Below the pieces are notes generated by a model. It was given only the letters and a program-made list of their open reading frames with translations. It searched no databases and was not told the origin of the DNA. This document shows positions 8,010 through 15,002 of a stretch of DNA of 30,820 nucleotides, piece after piece; positions within the stretch are counted from its first letter, which is position 1, and the number at the start of each line of letters is the position of its first letter. The position numbers and the translations under genes are program-made. The DNA comes from Deltaproteobacteria bacterium (GTDB lineage Bacteria > Desulfobacterota > Dissulfuribacteria > Dissulfuribacterales > QOAL01), in assembly GCA_027068235.1 (NCBI GenBank), contig JAMOUE010000310.1, positions 1 to 30,820 on the forward strand, written 5' to 3'.

Positions 8010-8888
8010 ATGAAAAAAAATGTCACAGTCATAGATCTTGCTACTCAACGCAAAAAGAAAGAGATAATTGCCAAAATAAACAAGATTCCTCCCTTACCTG
8101 CTTCAGCCCAGGAGGTACTCGCCATAGTTGCGGAAAATCCAAAGGATGTAAAAAGATTGGAGCAGGTAATTATGCACGACCCTTCACTTTCATCACAATT
8201 ACTAAAGGTGGCCAACTGTGCTGCATACTATCCCGCCACCAGGATAACAACTGTTCACAGGGCCATAGTATTCCTCGGCTTTGCAGAAGTAAAAAGCCTT
8301 GCACTAAGCCTCTCCATTTCCAGTGTATTCAAAAACAAAAACTCCCAAACAGGCTTTGACAGACAGAAATTCTGGGAACATTCCATTGCGGCTGCAATGA
8401 TTTGTAGGATACTGGCCAATGAAATGGAACTGGAAGAAACCGACGTCTATTTTACCTGTGGCCTACTACACGACCTTGGACGTATTGTAATGGATACATA
8501 CTTTCCAAATGAATGGAGCCAAATCCTAAACTATGCCCAAGAAAATGAATGCTCATTAATCACAGCAGAAAGAAAGTTTGGCTTTCCTCATAATGTCATT
8601 GGGGCATGGCTAGTGAAAAACTGGGAGCTACCTGAAATCTACGCCAAGAGTATAGCCAGCCACCATATTCCACCAGGCCATCCGCATTTCAATAAAGACG
8701 GCGCCCTAACCCAGTTAGCAGATGGTCTAAGCCATGAGCTTGGAACCGGGCTCTTTAAGGCTCCTTCGTACAACGATGTTACCATTGCCAATTATCTTGG
8801 CTTTGGCAATGAAAAGTTGAATTTCCTTCAGAAACAAATAGAAAAACTGGCCCAGATTGCAGAGGCCATAGCCATGGGGATGATTTAG
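8010..8888 (+). CDS. HDOD domain protein
   Basis: This 292-residue cytoplasmic protein is mostly one HDOD domain. The opening KINKIPPLPASAQEVL and MHDPSLSSQLLKVANCA (residues 55-71) are typical. Residues that look like an HD metal site are kept: His124 (EHSIAAAM), His154-Asp155 (LLHDLGR) and Asp238 (QLADGL). HDOD proteins act in bacterial signalling, often as adaptors tied to two-component or cyclic-di-GMP circuits, and are usually not known enzymes. No Shine-Dalgarno sequence precedes the ATG, and the upstream 40 bases are almost pure A/T with two GAAAA(A)TTTTTTC strings. It converges, with a 16-base gap, on a receiver/PAS/HisKA gene, which supports a signalling role. Confidence 0.88.
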   Translation: MKKNVTVIDLATQRKKKEIIAKINKIPPLPASAQEVLAIVAENPKDVKRLEQVIMHDPSLSSQLLKVANCAAYYPATRITTVHRAIVFLGFAEVKSLALSLSISSVFKNKNSQTGFDRQKFWEHSIAAAMICRILANEMELEETDVYFTCGLLHDLGRIVMDTYFPNEWSQILNYAQENECSLITAERKFGFPHNVIGAWLVKNWELPEIYAKSIASHHIPPGHPHFNKDGALTQLADGLSHELGTGLFKAPSYNDVTIANYLGFGNEKLNFLQKQIEKLAQIAEAIAMGMI

Positions 8889-8904
8889 TGGCCTATAATC
8901 TGCT

Positions 8905-9885
8905 TTAGCCTTCTGCCGCCCTTTGTATATCTATGATACCCTCTGTGCCAGGATACTCCTTTTTGGCATAACAAGTAATATCTGTAAGTTTATGCACAAG
9001 CTCTCCGAGGTATTCAACTTGTTTTTCCAAGCGCGCAAGAGACTTCCGATCGGCAAATGTACCAGTAGAACGCAACAACTCGCAGTTTAAAAGTATAGCC
9101 TGTAGGGGCTGACTGAACTCGTGTGCAACAGCGCCTGCCATTTCCACTATTCCTTCAAGACGTTGCTGTTCAAGCAGGGCCTTTTGTGCCTGTTTCAGCT
9201 CTGTAATGTCCAGCATGAGAACAGCGATCTCTGTTCCCTCTGGCCTCTTGGCAGACGATAATAGGAACCACCTGTCTCTATCTTTGTCATGATATTCAAA
9301 GTTGCTTTTACTCTTCCTGCTGGCCAAATCCTTTATGAGGTCCTGACCAAAGGGCAACTTTGGGCTTCCAAGCTGATCCATCAGATTCAATAAATCCCAT
9401 GCGGACTTGTTGGCCCATTGAATATTTCCTTCCAGATCTATAATTACAAGGCCAGCACCTATGCGAGATATAACCTTGCCCCACAGCTCTCTTTCTATGC
9501 TAACCCTACGCTCTATATTACTGATTTCTACTGCCCTTTGGATTATGTCTCTTAACTCATTGGCATCTACAGGCTTCTCTAGATAGGAGAACGCTCCCTG
9601 TTTCATGGAAACAACCGCATCATCCACTTTACCATAAGCGGTCATTATGATTACTGGAGTAAATGGAGCTATCTCTTTTATCTTTGACAGTAACTCAACC
9701 CCCTTCAGCCCATCCATCCTCTGATCTGTTAACACCAGATCAAAGTCTCCCTTATTAAACAAATCCAAGGCCTTCAAAGGATTATCACAGGCAGTTACAT
9801 TAAGTCCCATGAGCTCGAGACGCATTTTGAGAACGGTCAAGATATTTTCGTCGTCATCAACAAGCAAAATCTTTTTGGTTGTCAT
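8905..9885 (-). CDS. Response regulator receiver - PAS - HisKA protein lacking an ATPase domain
   Basis: The 326 residues carry three domains. An NtrC-like receiver (about 1-120) has acidic residues 10-12, phospho-acceptor Asp54 in LTDQRMDG, and Lys104 in EKP. A PAS domain follows (about 135-230, GLVIIDLEGNIQWANKSA). A HisKA-like dimerisation helix has His255 in GAVAHEFSQPLQ. The protein stops about 70 residues after His255, at IIDIQRAAEG, with no room for an HATPase_c domain. This architecture recurs in Desulfobacterota and may work as a phospho-relay partner of separate kinases; that is inference. No Shine-Dalgarno sequence is visible before the ATG. It is divergent from the M28 peptidase gene and convergent with the HDOD gene. 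Confidence 0.9.
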   Translation of the reverse strand: MTTKKILLVDDDENILTVLKMRLELMGLNVTACDNPLKALDLFNKGDFDLVLTDQRMDGLKGVELLSKIKEIAPFTPVIIMTAYGKVDDAVVSMKQGAFSYLEKPVDANELRDIIQRAVEISNIERRVSIERELWGKVISRIGAGLVIIDLEGNIQWANKSAWDLLNLMDQLGSPKLPFGQDLIKDLASRKSKSNFEYHDKDRDRWFLLSSAKRPEGTEIAVLMLDITELKQAQKALLEQQRLEGIVEMAGAVAHEFSQPLQAILLNCELLRSTGTFADRKSLARLEKQVEYLGELVHKLTDITCYAKKEYPGTEGIIDIQRAAEG

Positions 9886-9936
9886 AGTCTTTTAGTTTAT
9901 CCTTGAATAAATTGACAATTTTCCATGAAAAGACTA
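9885..9936. promoter_or_regulatory. Long-spaced inverted repeat between divergent genes
   Basis: TAGTCTTTT (9885-9893) and AAAAGACTA (9928-9936) form a perfect 9-base inverted repeat with a 34-base spacer. It occupies most of the 78-base gap between the receiver/PAS gene and the M28 gene, and one arm touches the receiver gene's ATG. A TTGACA lies inside the spacer at 9912-9917, but no well-spaced -10 box follows it. It may be an operator controlling both genes. Confidence 0.4.
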
Positions 9937-9963
9937 GCAAATTATATACCCTGAATAAGAAAA

Positions 9964-10848
9964 ATGAAACAGGCAAATCCAGAGTCTATTAGATATGTAG
10001 TCGAACAATTGGCCATAAACATTGGGCCACGCCCAATAAAACTACCTAAGAAACTTTACCAAGCTAGAGACTTTATTGCTGGTGCTTTTCAAAAGTTAAA
10101 TATGTCAGTTACGCTGCAATCCGTGTACTACAAAGGGATAGAGTACCACAATGTTCTTGCTTGCACACAAGGTCATGATCCACTTGCCAAGAGAGAAAAA
10201 CCCATTGTTGTAGTGGGCGCCCACTACGATACTGTATCCACTACTCCAGGAGCAGACGACAATGGAAGTGGCGTTGCGGCACTATTAGAAATTGCCAAAC
10301 TACTAAATCCCTTCTCTTTTGATAATATAGTTTATGCTTCATTCTGTATGGAAGAGCCACCAGTTTTCCGCACAAAAAAGATGGGAAGCTACAGATATGC
10401 CAAATATTTAAAGGATATTGGCCAAAAACTCCATGGAATGATATGCCTTGAGATGATAGGATACTTTTCTACCAAGCCAGGTAGCCAAAAATATCCTTTT
10501 CCACTTATGAATAAAATGTATCCAGACCAAGGAAATTTTATTGCAATGGTTGGCAATCTTCCCTCAAGAGACTTCACACACAGACTGAAAGAACTATTTC
10601 AAAAATATAGTGAGTTACCTGTTGAATCCCTAAACGCCCCTGCCCTAATGATTGGAATAGATTTTTCTGACCATTGGGCATTTCAAAAGGTAGGATATAA
10701 GGCCATAATGGTTACGGATACGGCATTTTACAGAAATCCACATTACCATCGTCCAACCGATAGTCCAGCTACCTTAAACTATACAAAGGCTGCCCAGGTG
10801 GTGGATGGCCTTAGTGGAGCAATTATGGATATATGCTCTTCAGATTAA
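9964..10848 (+). CDS. M28 family zinc aminopeptidase-like protein
   Basis: The 294 residues show the M28 (PF04389-type) di-zinc peptidase pattern: GAHYDTV with His87 and Asp89, GADDNGSG with Asp98, the catalytic/ligand pair CMEEPP (Glu130, Glu131), an acidic position in TDTAFYRNPHY near 252, and His262 in HYHRPTD. The family removes N-terminal residues from peptides, but related members include glutaminyl cyclases and carboxypeptidases, so the substrate is open. No signal peptide is visible, suggesting a cytoplasmic enzyme. The ATG has no clear Shine-Dalgarno site. Its stop codon overlaps, tail to tail, that of the convergent BCAM0308-like gene. Confidence 0.88.
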   Translation: MKQANPESIRYVVEQLAINIGPRPIKLPKKLYQARDFIAGAFQKLNMSVTLQSVYYKGIEYHNVLACTQGHDPLAKREKPIVVVGAHYDTVSTTPGADDNGSGVAALLEIAKLLNPFSFDNIVYASFCMEEPPVFRTKKMGSYRYAKYLKDIGQKLHGMICLEMIGYFSTKPGSQKYPFPLMNKMYPDQGNFIAMVGNLPSRDFTHRLKELFQKYSELPVESLNAPALMIGIDFSDHWAFQKVGYKAIMVTDTAFYRNPHYHRPTDSPATLNYTKAAQVVDGLSGAIMDICSSD

Positions 10849-11339
10849 TCCCTTTTCCACTTTATTCTAACACTTTTCTCACCATCTCCATATTCGAGGC
10901 TATATTCTCCCTGATATGAACGCCTTACGGCCTCTCCTATCCTCTTGGCCAGATGAATACCTGTGGTGGTAATTGTTATTCGATTATCATCTTGATCTTG
11001 CTCTATTGCCATTATACGTTCGAGAGGATGCTCCAACTTTTCTGCCTTTTCCTCATTACGCACCAGATTAAGTATCTCTTCTCCATGCGTTTTAAGAAAA
11101 CGTCCTTGCAACTCTATGATACCTGCAGGCATTTTCTCCTTTGTTCTTCTACATGCTGGACAAAGGACCTTGGTTGTTTTGTAGGGTTTTTCCTGCATCC
11201 ATACCCAGCGCCCTCCTGTATAGACTGCTCCACAATCAGGGCAAAGTGTTGATTCAGGAAATTTTTCTCTGGACTGATACGGATCATGACGCTTTTCTTT
11301 TACCAATCTATCCAGCCTACCAAATTTGCCTTTGTCCAT
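10845..11339 (-). CDS. BCAM0308-type zinc-ribbon protein
   Basis: I start this gene at the second possible ATG (164 residues), because the first ATG at 11351 is part of the ribosome site itself: ATGGAGGTGCTTATG places GGAGGTG five bases before the inner ATG. The N-terminal half has a zinc ribbon with CPDCG (Cys33, Cys36) and CPACRR (Cys60, Cys63) and the intervening VYTGGRWVW typical of the BCAM0308 family. The C-terminal half (NRITITTTGIHLAKRIGEAV) resembles a small alpha/beta domain. Function is unknown; zinc binding and perhaps RNA or protein binding are likely. The final TAA overlaps the M28 stop on the other strand. Confidence 0.8.
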   Translation of the reverse strand: MDKGKFGRLDRLVKEKRHDPYQSREKFPESTLCPDCGAVYTGGRWVWMQEKPYKTTKVLCPACRRTKEKMPAGIIELQGRFLKTHGEEILNLVRNEEKAEKLEHPLERIMAIEQDQDDNRITITTTGIHLAKRIGEAVRRSYQGEYSLEYGDGEKSVRIKWKRD

Positions 11340-11464
11340 AAGCACCTCCATTATACTGAAATAACAAAAGATTTTTCATTCGCTTTTACATTTACAGAAG
11401 TTAACTTTAAAAAAGTTAAGTACTTATATTTTTAGATACAAGGAACTGCGTTAATTTACGCTTA

Positions 11465-12025
11465 CTATTTTTTCTTGTAGGTGCCTATCAGAACAGCCTT
11501 GGCAAGAATATGGCCTTTCATGGCTTCCTCGAGTTGAACCTTTGTAGGGTTCTCCAAGTCATTCAAAACCGTATCCAAGGCATATAGCTTAAAAAAATAT
11601 CTATGACGACCAATGGGAGGACAAGGTCCACCATAATCCATTCTATGCCAATCATTCTGGCCAAAACGAACCATAGCAGAAAGCTTGTCTTTACTCTCTG
11701 AGATTCCTTCGGGTAACGACCTATATTGTGGAGGTATATTGTATAGAACCAAATGTACCCATGTCATTTGCGGATTGGCAGGGTCTGGCGCGTCAGGATC
11801 ATCCACTATAAGTGCAAGACTCTTGGTCCCCTTTGGAACATCAGACCATTCCAAGGGAGGAGATATATCCTGACCCTGACAAGTATATTTTTTAGGGATC
11901 TCTGTGCCATTTTTAAATGCCTTGGATTTTAACTCAAAGGACATGGCCGTTCCTCCAAAGAAATGGCTAGAAAACAAAACGAACCATACAACATGAAATG
12001 AAAGCTGCCTTAAATATTTACCCAT
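11465..12025 (-). CDS. YbhB/YbcL-type PEBP (Raf kinase inhibitor-like) protein
   Basis: The product is a phosphatidylethanolamine-binding-protein fold of the bacterial YbhB/YbcL branch. Markers are TCQGQDISPPLEWSDVP, LIVDDPDAPDP, WVHLVLYNIP, YGGPCPPIGRHRYFF and the C-terminal LEEAMKGHILAKAVLIGTYK. The start is ambiguous. The longer form (from 12025) opens with a signal-peptide-like stretch (residues 1-27, hydrophobic core FHVVWFVLF, candidate cleavage after GGTA) but has no Shine-Dalgarno site. An inner ATG at 11944 has a perfect GGAGGA site and gives a 159-residue cytoplasmic form. I report the longer form because many relatives are periplasmic. Ligand and role are unknown. Confidence 0.88.
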   Translation of the reverse strand: MGKYLRQLSFHVVWFVLFSSHFFGGTAMSFELKSKAFKNGTEIPKKYTCQGQDISPPLEWSDVPKGTKSLALIVDDPDAPDPANPQMTWVHLVLYNIPPQYRSLPEGISESKDKLSAMVRFGQNDWHRMDYGGPCPPIGRHRYFFKLYALDTVLNDLENPTKVQLEEAMKGHILAKAVLIGTYKKK

Positions 12026-12311
12026 AAATATTATCTTATCAAAAGAAGCAAGTATTTTAAAGAAGATTTTGATCTGTTAAACTACTTGGAAAGTTTTTAG
12101 AAAATAGATGAGAAAACTTTCATTTTACATTCAGTTTTGAATATTGGAGTGTCTTTTGCTTTACTGGCAATGATCAGAGGTAACATAAAAAGGACTATGT
12201 TGATGGGCGATGGATAACTTAGAAAGAGATTAATGCCGTTGCCTTAAAAAATATGCAACTATATAATTTAAGTTAAACAATGCATAAATTTTAAAAGGTA
12301 GGATATAAATA
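12026..12311. other. Intergenic region with hairpin and promoter-like site
   Basis: This gap lies between the divergent PEBP gene and the propeller/GWW gene. It holds an inverted repeat GAAAGTTTT / AAAACTTTC (12089-12097 and 12113-12121, 15-base loop) and, nearer the right end, a promoter-like pair listed separately. A short frame at about 12150-12220 has no ribosome site and is not called. Confidence 0.4.
12239..12267 (+). promoter_or_regulatory. Candidate sigma70 promoter for the propeller/GWW gene
   Basis: TTGCCT (12239-12244) and a perfect TATAAT (12262-12267) are separated by 17 bases, upstream of the secreted propeller/GWW gene. The expected start point near 12274 would leave a leader of about 38 bases containing AGGTAGGAT before the ATG. 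Confidence 0.45.
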
Positions 12312-13967
12312 ATGAAAAATTTATCATCACGTTTTTTGATAATCCTAACAATAGTACTGATGTGTTGGGCATATGTTTCTCCTAATTATGCCTTGGCAAA
12401 GTTGGATATAGTCCAACTTGCACAAACAGACTCTGACGATGAATTTTTCACAGTTGCTTTGGGAGAAGATTACGCATTTTGGAGTCATTACGATGATGGA
12501 ATTTATGCATGGCACACCAATAACCCAATAAATGCCGGACAGAAAATCGCCGACGACCACAAAGTCACCGTACTTTCTGCTTCAGGCAATAAGCTTGCCT
12601 GGATTGATGATAGTGACGACATACAAGTTTGGAACGGCTCATCCATTCAGGAAAAAGAAGACGATGTAATAGACAGAATATCTCTTTACCATGAAAATCT
12701 TGCCTTTGTTGAGGAAGACCATGAACACTTTTTTCATCAGGACACAGAAATCTTCTTACGCATACCAGGGCAAAAAATCCAAATTACAGACAATGACTAT
12801 GATGATAAACATCCCTCTTTATACAAACAGACCCTTGCATGGGTTGGAGAACATGATGGAGACAACTTCGATCTCTTTTATTGGGATGGACAACACGCTT
12901 ACAAACTCACAGATACCGATGGTGATGATCTTGAGCCAAGCCTACACAACGGTGCCATAGCCTGGACAGAATTTGATGGCGACGATTATGAAATCTACTA
13001 TTGGCAAGGCGGAGCAAACATTCAGATAACCGACGATGACTACGATGACAGATCTCCTGTTATCAAAGATGGGAAGATCGTATGGATAAAAAAGAAAGGC
13101 TCTTGCCAGGATATATTCATGTGGGATGGCTTTCAGATAAAAAAGCTGACAGACGGATGCTATGACAAAATCCAATCTTTGGACTTCAACGGCAAGGCCA
13201 TTTTATGGGCGGCAAGAGAAGATGATGAAAAGGCAGTCTATTATGCATCCCTTCCAGATACGACACGTCCATTCACTGGATGGTGGTATGATCCGGATGA
13301 ACCAGGAACCGGAGTTGCCACTGAAATCAAGGACAATAAGATCTTTCTTACTTGGTTCGTGTACGATCAGTCGGGCAGAAGCACTTGGTATTCTGCTGGC
13401 GGAACCATGTCTAGTCAAGACAGCTTTACAGGCAGCCTTTATTCATGGAAAGGATGGCCTTGGGGAAGTGAATATTTTCAGCCTGTTCCCGATATTGTTG
13501 GTACAATAGTTCTTATACTTAACGAATTTCCAACCCGATCCATCACATTTACCATCACTATAGGCAATACTGTGGTTACTAAGACCTTCAAGCCGTTCAT
13601 GGCTGATTTTGCCCCTGGTCCAGAAGACTCCAGACACCTTACAGGGTGGTGGTTTGATCCTGCCTATGACGGCATGGGGTTCTTCATTGATGCCAGAGGA
13701 GGCAAGATGGCAATGGTCTGGTACAACTATCGAGAAGATGGAAGTGCTAGATGGTGGACATCGGAAGGGGTCTTTGCTGACGGCGCATCTACCTATACCG
13801 ACACCTTGGATGGCTGGCAAGGTGGCCAATGTCCAGGTTGTCCCTACAGATTACCAAACCTGATTGCAGGTCAAGGTGGTACAATTACTCTTAATTTCAC
13901 AGATAGCGCCCATGCAACTTGTACCGTTGGCAATACGACTCTTAATCTTATAAGATTCGATTTTTAG
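12312..13967 (+). CDS. Secreted protein: Asp-rich propeller-like repeats plus two GWW domains
   Basis: The 551-residue product has a signal peptide (residues 1-29, ending NYALA). From about 35 to 310 there are repeats of 40-50 residues that resemble TolB/WD-type propeller blades. Each has an Asp-rich turn such as ITDNDYDDKHPSL, LTDTDGDDLEPSL or ITDDDYDDRSPVI, followed by an AW or VW strand and a xYWxG hairpin. The Asp clusters could bind calcium. The C-terminal part holds two copies of a Trp-rich domain of about 120 residues, starting TGWWYDPDEPGTG (about 320) and TGWWFDPAYDGMGFFID (about 442), each followed by a W[FY]xYxxxGxxxW strand pair. The same domain is duplicated in the next gene. Export to the periplasm or surface is likely; no enzymatic motif is recognised. 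Confidence 0.85.
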   Translation: MKNLSSRFLIILTIVLMCWAYVSPNYALAKLDIVQLAQTDSDDEFFTVALGEDYAFWSHYDDGIYAWHTNNPINAGQKIADDHKVTVLSASGNKLAWIDDSDDIQVWNGSSIQEKEDDVIDRISLYHENLAFVEEDHEHFFHQDTEIFLRIPGQKIQITDNDYDDKHPSLYKQTLAWVGEHDGDNFDLFYWDGQHAYKLTDTDGDDLEPSLHNGAIAWTEFDGDDYEIYYWQGGANIQITDDDYDDRSPVIKDGKIVWIKKKGSCQDIFMWDGFQIKKLTDGCYDKIQSLDFNGKAILWAAREDDEKAVYYASLPDTTRPFTGWWYDPDEPGTGVATEIKDNKIFLTWFVYDQSGRSTWYSAGGTMSSQDSFTGSLYSWKGWPWGSEYFQPVPDIVGTIVLILNEFPTRSITFTITIGNTVVTKTFKPFMADFAPGPEDSRHLTGWWFDPAYDGMGFFIDARGGKMAMVWYNYREDGSARWWTSEGVFADGASTYTDTLDGWQGGQCPGCPYRLPNLIAGQGGTITLNFTDSAHATCTVGNTTLNLIRFDF

Positions 13968-14061
13968 TAAGATATTATTGCATGCTCTTGGTAAACTTTA
14001 ACAATAACTCATGGCTATCTCTAAAAATGAGTGGCCATAGGTTCAATCCAAGGGGAAAACA

Positions 14062-14850
14062 GTGCTAAAGGTATCAAGTTACATCTGTCTATTTTTTATA
14101 TTGACTATTACCACATGCCAGGCATCTGACTTCACAGGCATGTGGTGGGATACAAGTAAACCTGGTACGGGTGTATTTCTCGACTACATTGAAGATTCTA
14201 ACGGGATATGTGGTTCTTGGTATTTATACGATGAAAGAGGCACACCCCAATGGGTTACTTTCATAGGTACTGTTACGAACAACACTCTTAATACCTCTTT
14301 ATATCGATTCACTGGTCCCTCCTTTGGAGGAGCTTGGGACAATAGCATCGTTAGAGGCGAAGCTGTCGGGACAATCTCTATTGATTTTTCAAATCCTCAA
14401 ACTCTAACGATGGATTACGAGATCGAAAGACAAAGGGGCATATTAAAACTAACAAGATTTTCTACTCAAACTTGCCCAGGATCTATATGGTGGGATATTT
14501 CAAAGCAGGGCCAAGGCATTGTACACTTCCACTTTTTAGATTCTTCTGGAAAAGAACAACTCGGACTGGTCTGGTATGTTTATGATATGGAAGGAAACAA
14601 CATCTGGTATACGGCAACCGCCAGCCCAGGTAACTCTTCCTATGATGTTTGGCAATTTGTTGGGCCCTCTTTAGGAGATAAATGGGACTTAGCTCTTTTA
14701 CAGAGTGAAAAAGTTGGCATCATTACAGGCAACTTTGATAATTCTATTCAAAATGGAGAAAAACACTCTGTAAGGTTGGATTTCGATATAAAAAGTACTA
14801 AAGGCGTACTTTCTTTAGAACCCTTTCTTTGTCCAATTGCGACACCTTGA
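14062..14850 (+). CDS. Secreted protein with two GWW domains
   Basis: The GTG start at 14062 follows AGGGG by 5-6 bases. The 262 residues open with a signal peptide (1-21, ending TTCQAS). Nearly everything else is two copies of the Trp-rich domain seen in the preceding gene: FTGMWWDTSKPGTGVFLDY (24-42) with GSWYLYDERGTPQW (51-64), and GSIWWDISKQGQGIVHF (140-156) with VWYVYDMEGNNIWY (170-183). Both copies also share a [YQ]xFxGPSxGxxWD segment that the preceding gene lacks. It lies 94 bases downstream of that gene on the same strand, so the two are probably co-expressed. Function is unknown; shared domain and export suggest a joint extracytoplasmic role. Confidence 0.8.
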   Translation: MLKVSSYICLFFILTITTCQASDFTGMWWDTSKPGTGVFLDYIEDSNGICGSWYLYDERGTPQWVTFIGTVTNNTLNTSLYRFTGPSFGGAWDNSIVRGEAVGTISIDFSNPQTLTMDYEIERQRGILKLTRFSTQTCPGSIWWDISKQGQGIVHFHFLDSSGKEQLGLVWYVYDMEGNNIWYTATASPGNSSYDVWQFVGPSLGDKWDLALLQSEKVGIITGNFDNSIQNGEKHSVRLDFDIKSTKGVLSLEPFLCPIATP

Positions 14851-14930
14851 AGCGTCCATAATAAAAGAAAATTAGCCCCCCAATTCTATAAGTGGAAAAA
14901 ACATTGGGCTTATCACGACTCTGGACGCTT
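14850..14930. other. Nested inverted-repeat element after the GWW gene
   Basis: AAGCGTCCA (14850-14858) and TGGACGCTT (14922-14930) are perfect 9-base arms enclosing 63 bases. Inside, AGCCC...AAT (from about 14874) can pair with ATTGGGCT (about 14904-14911). The left arm begins on the last base of the GWW gene's stop codon. No T-run follows, so it is not a standard terminator. A structured RNA or a short mobile palindrome would fit. Confidence 0.45.
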
Positions 14931-15002
14931 GATTTGGTTTCATGATATCAGGTAACAAGTAGCTCCCATTAATAAAGAACAAGCTATAGTGGAGGCAGCT
15001 AA

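Noticed and set aside
11340..11351. First ATG of the BCAM0308-like gene
   Set aside because: This ATG is part of the ribosome site of the inner ATG.
12150..12222. Short frame that might be a gene remnant
   Set aside because: No ribosome site and no recognisable motif.
14007..14038. ACTCAT/ATGAGT hairpin between the GWW genes
   Set aside because: Short stem, large loop and no T-run; not convincing as a terminator.
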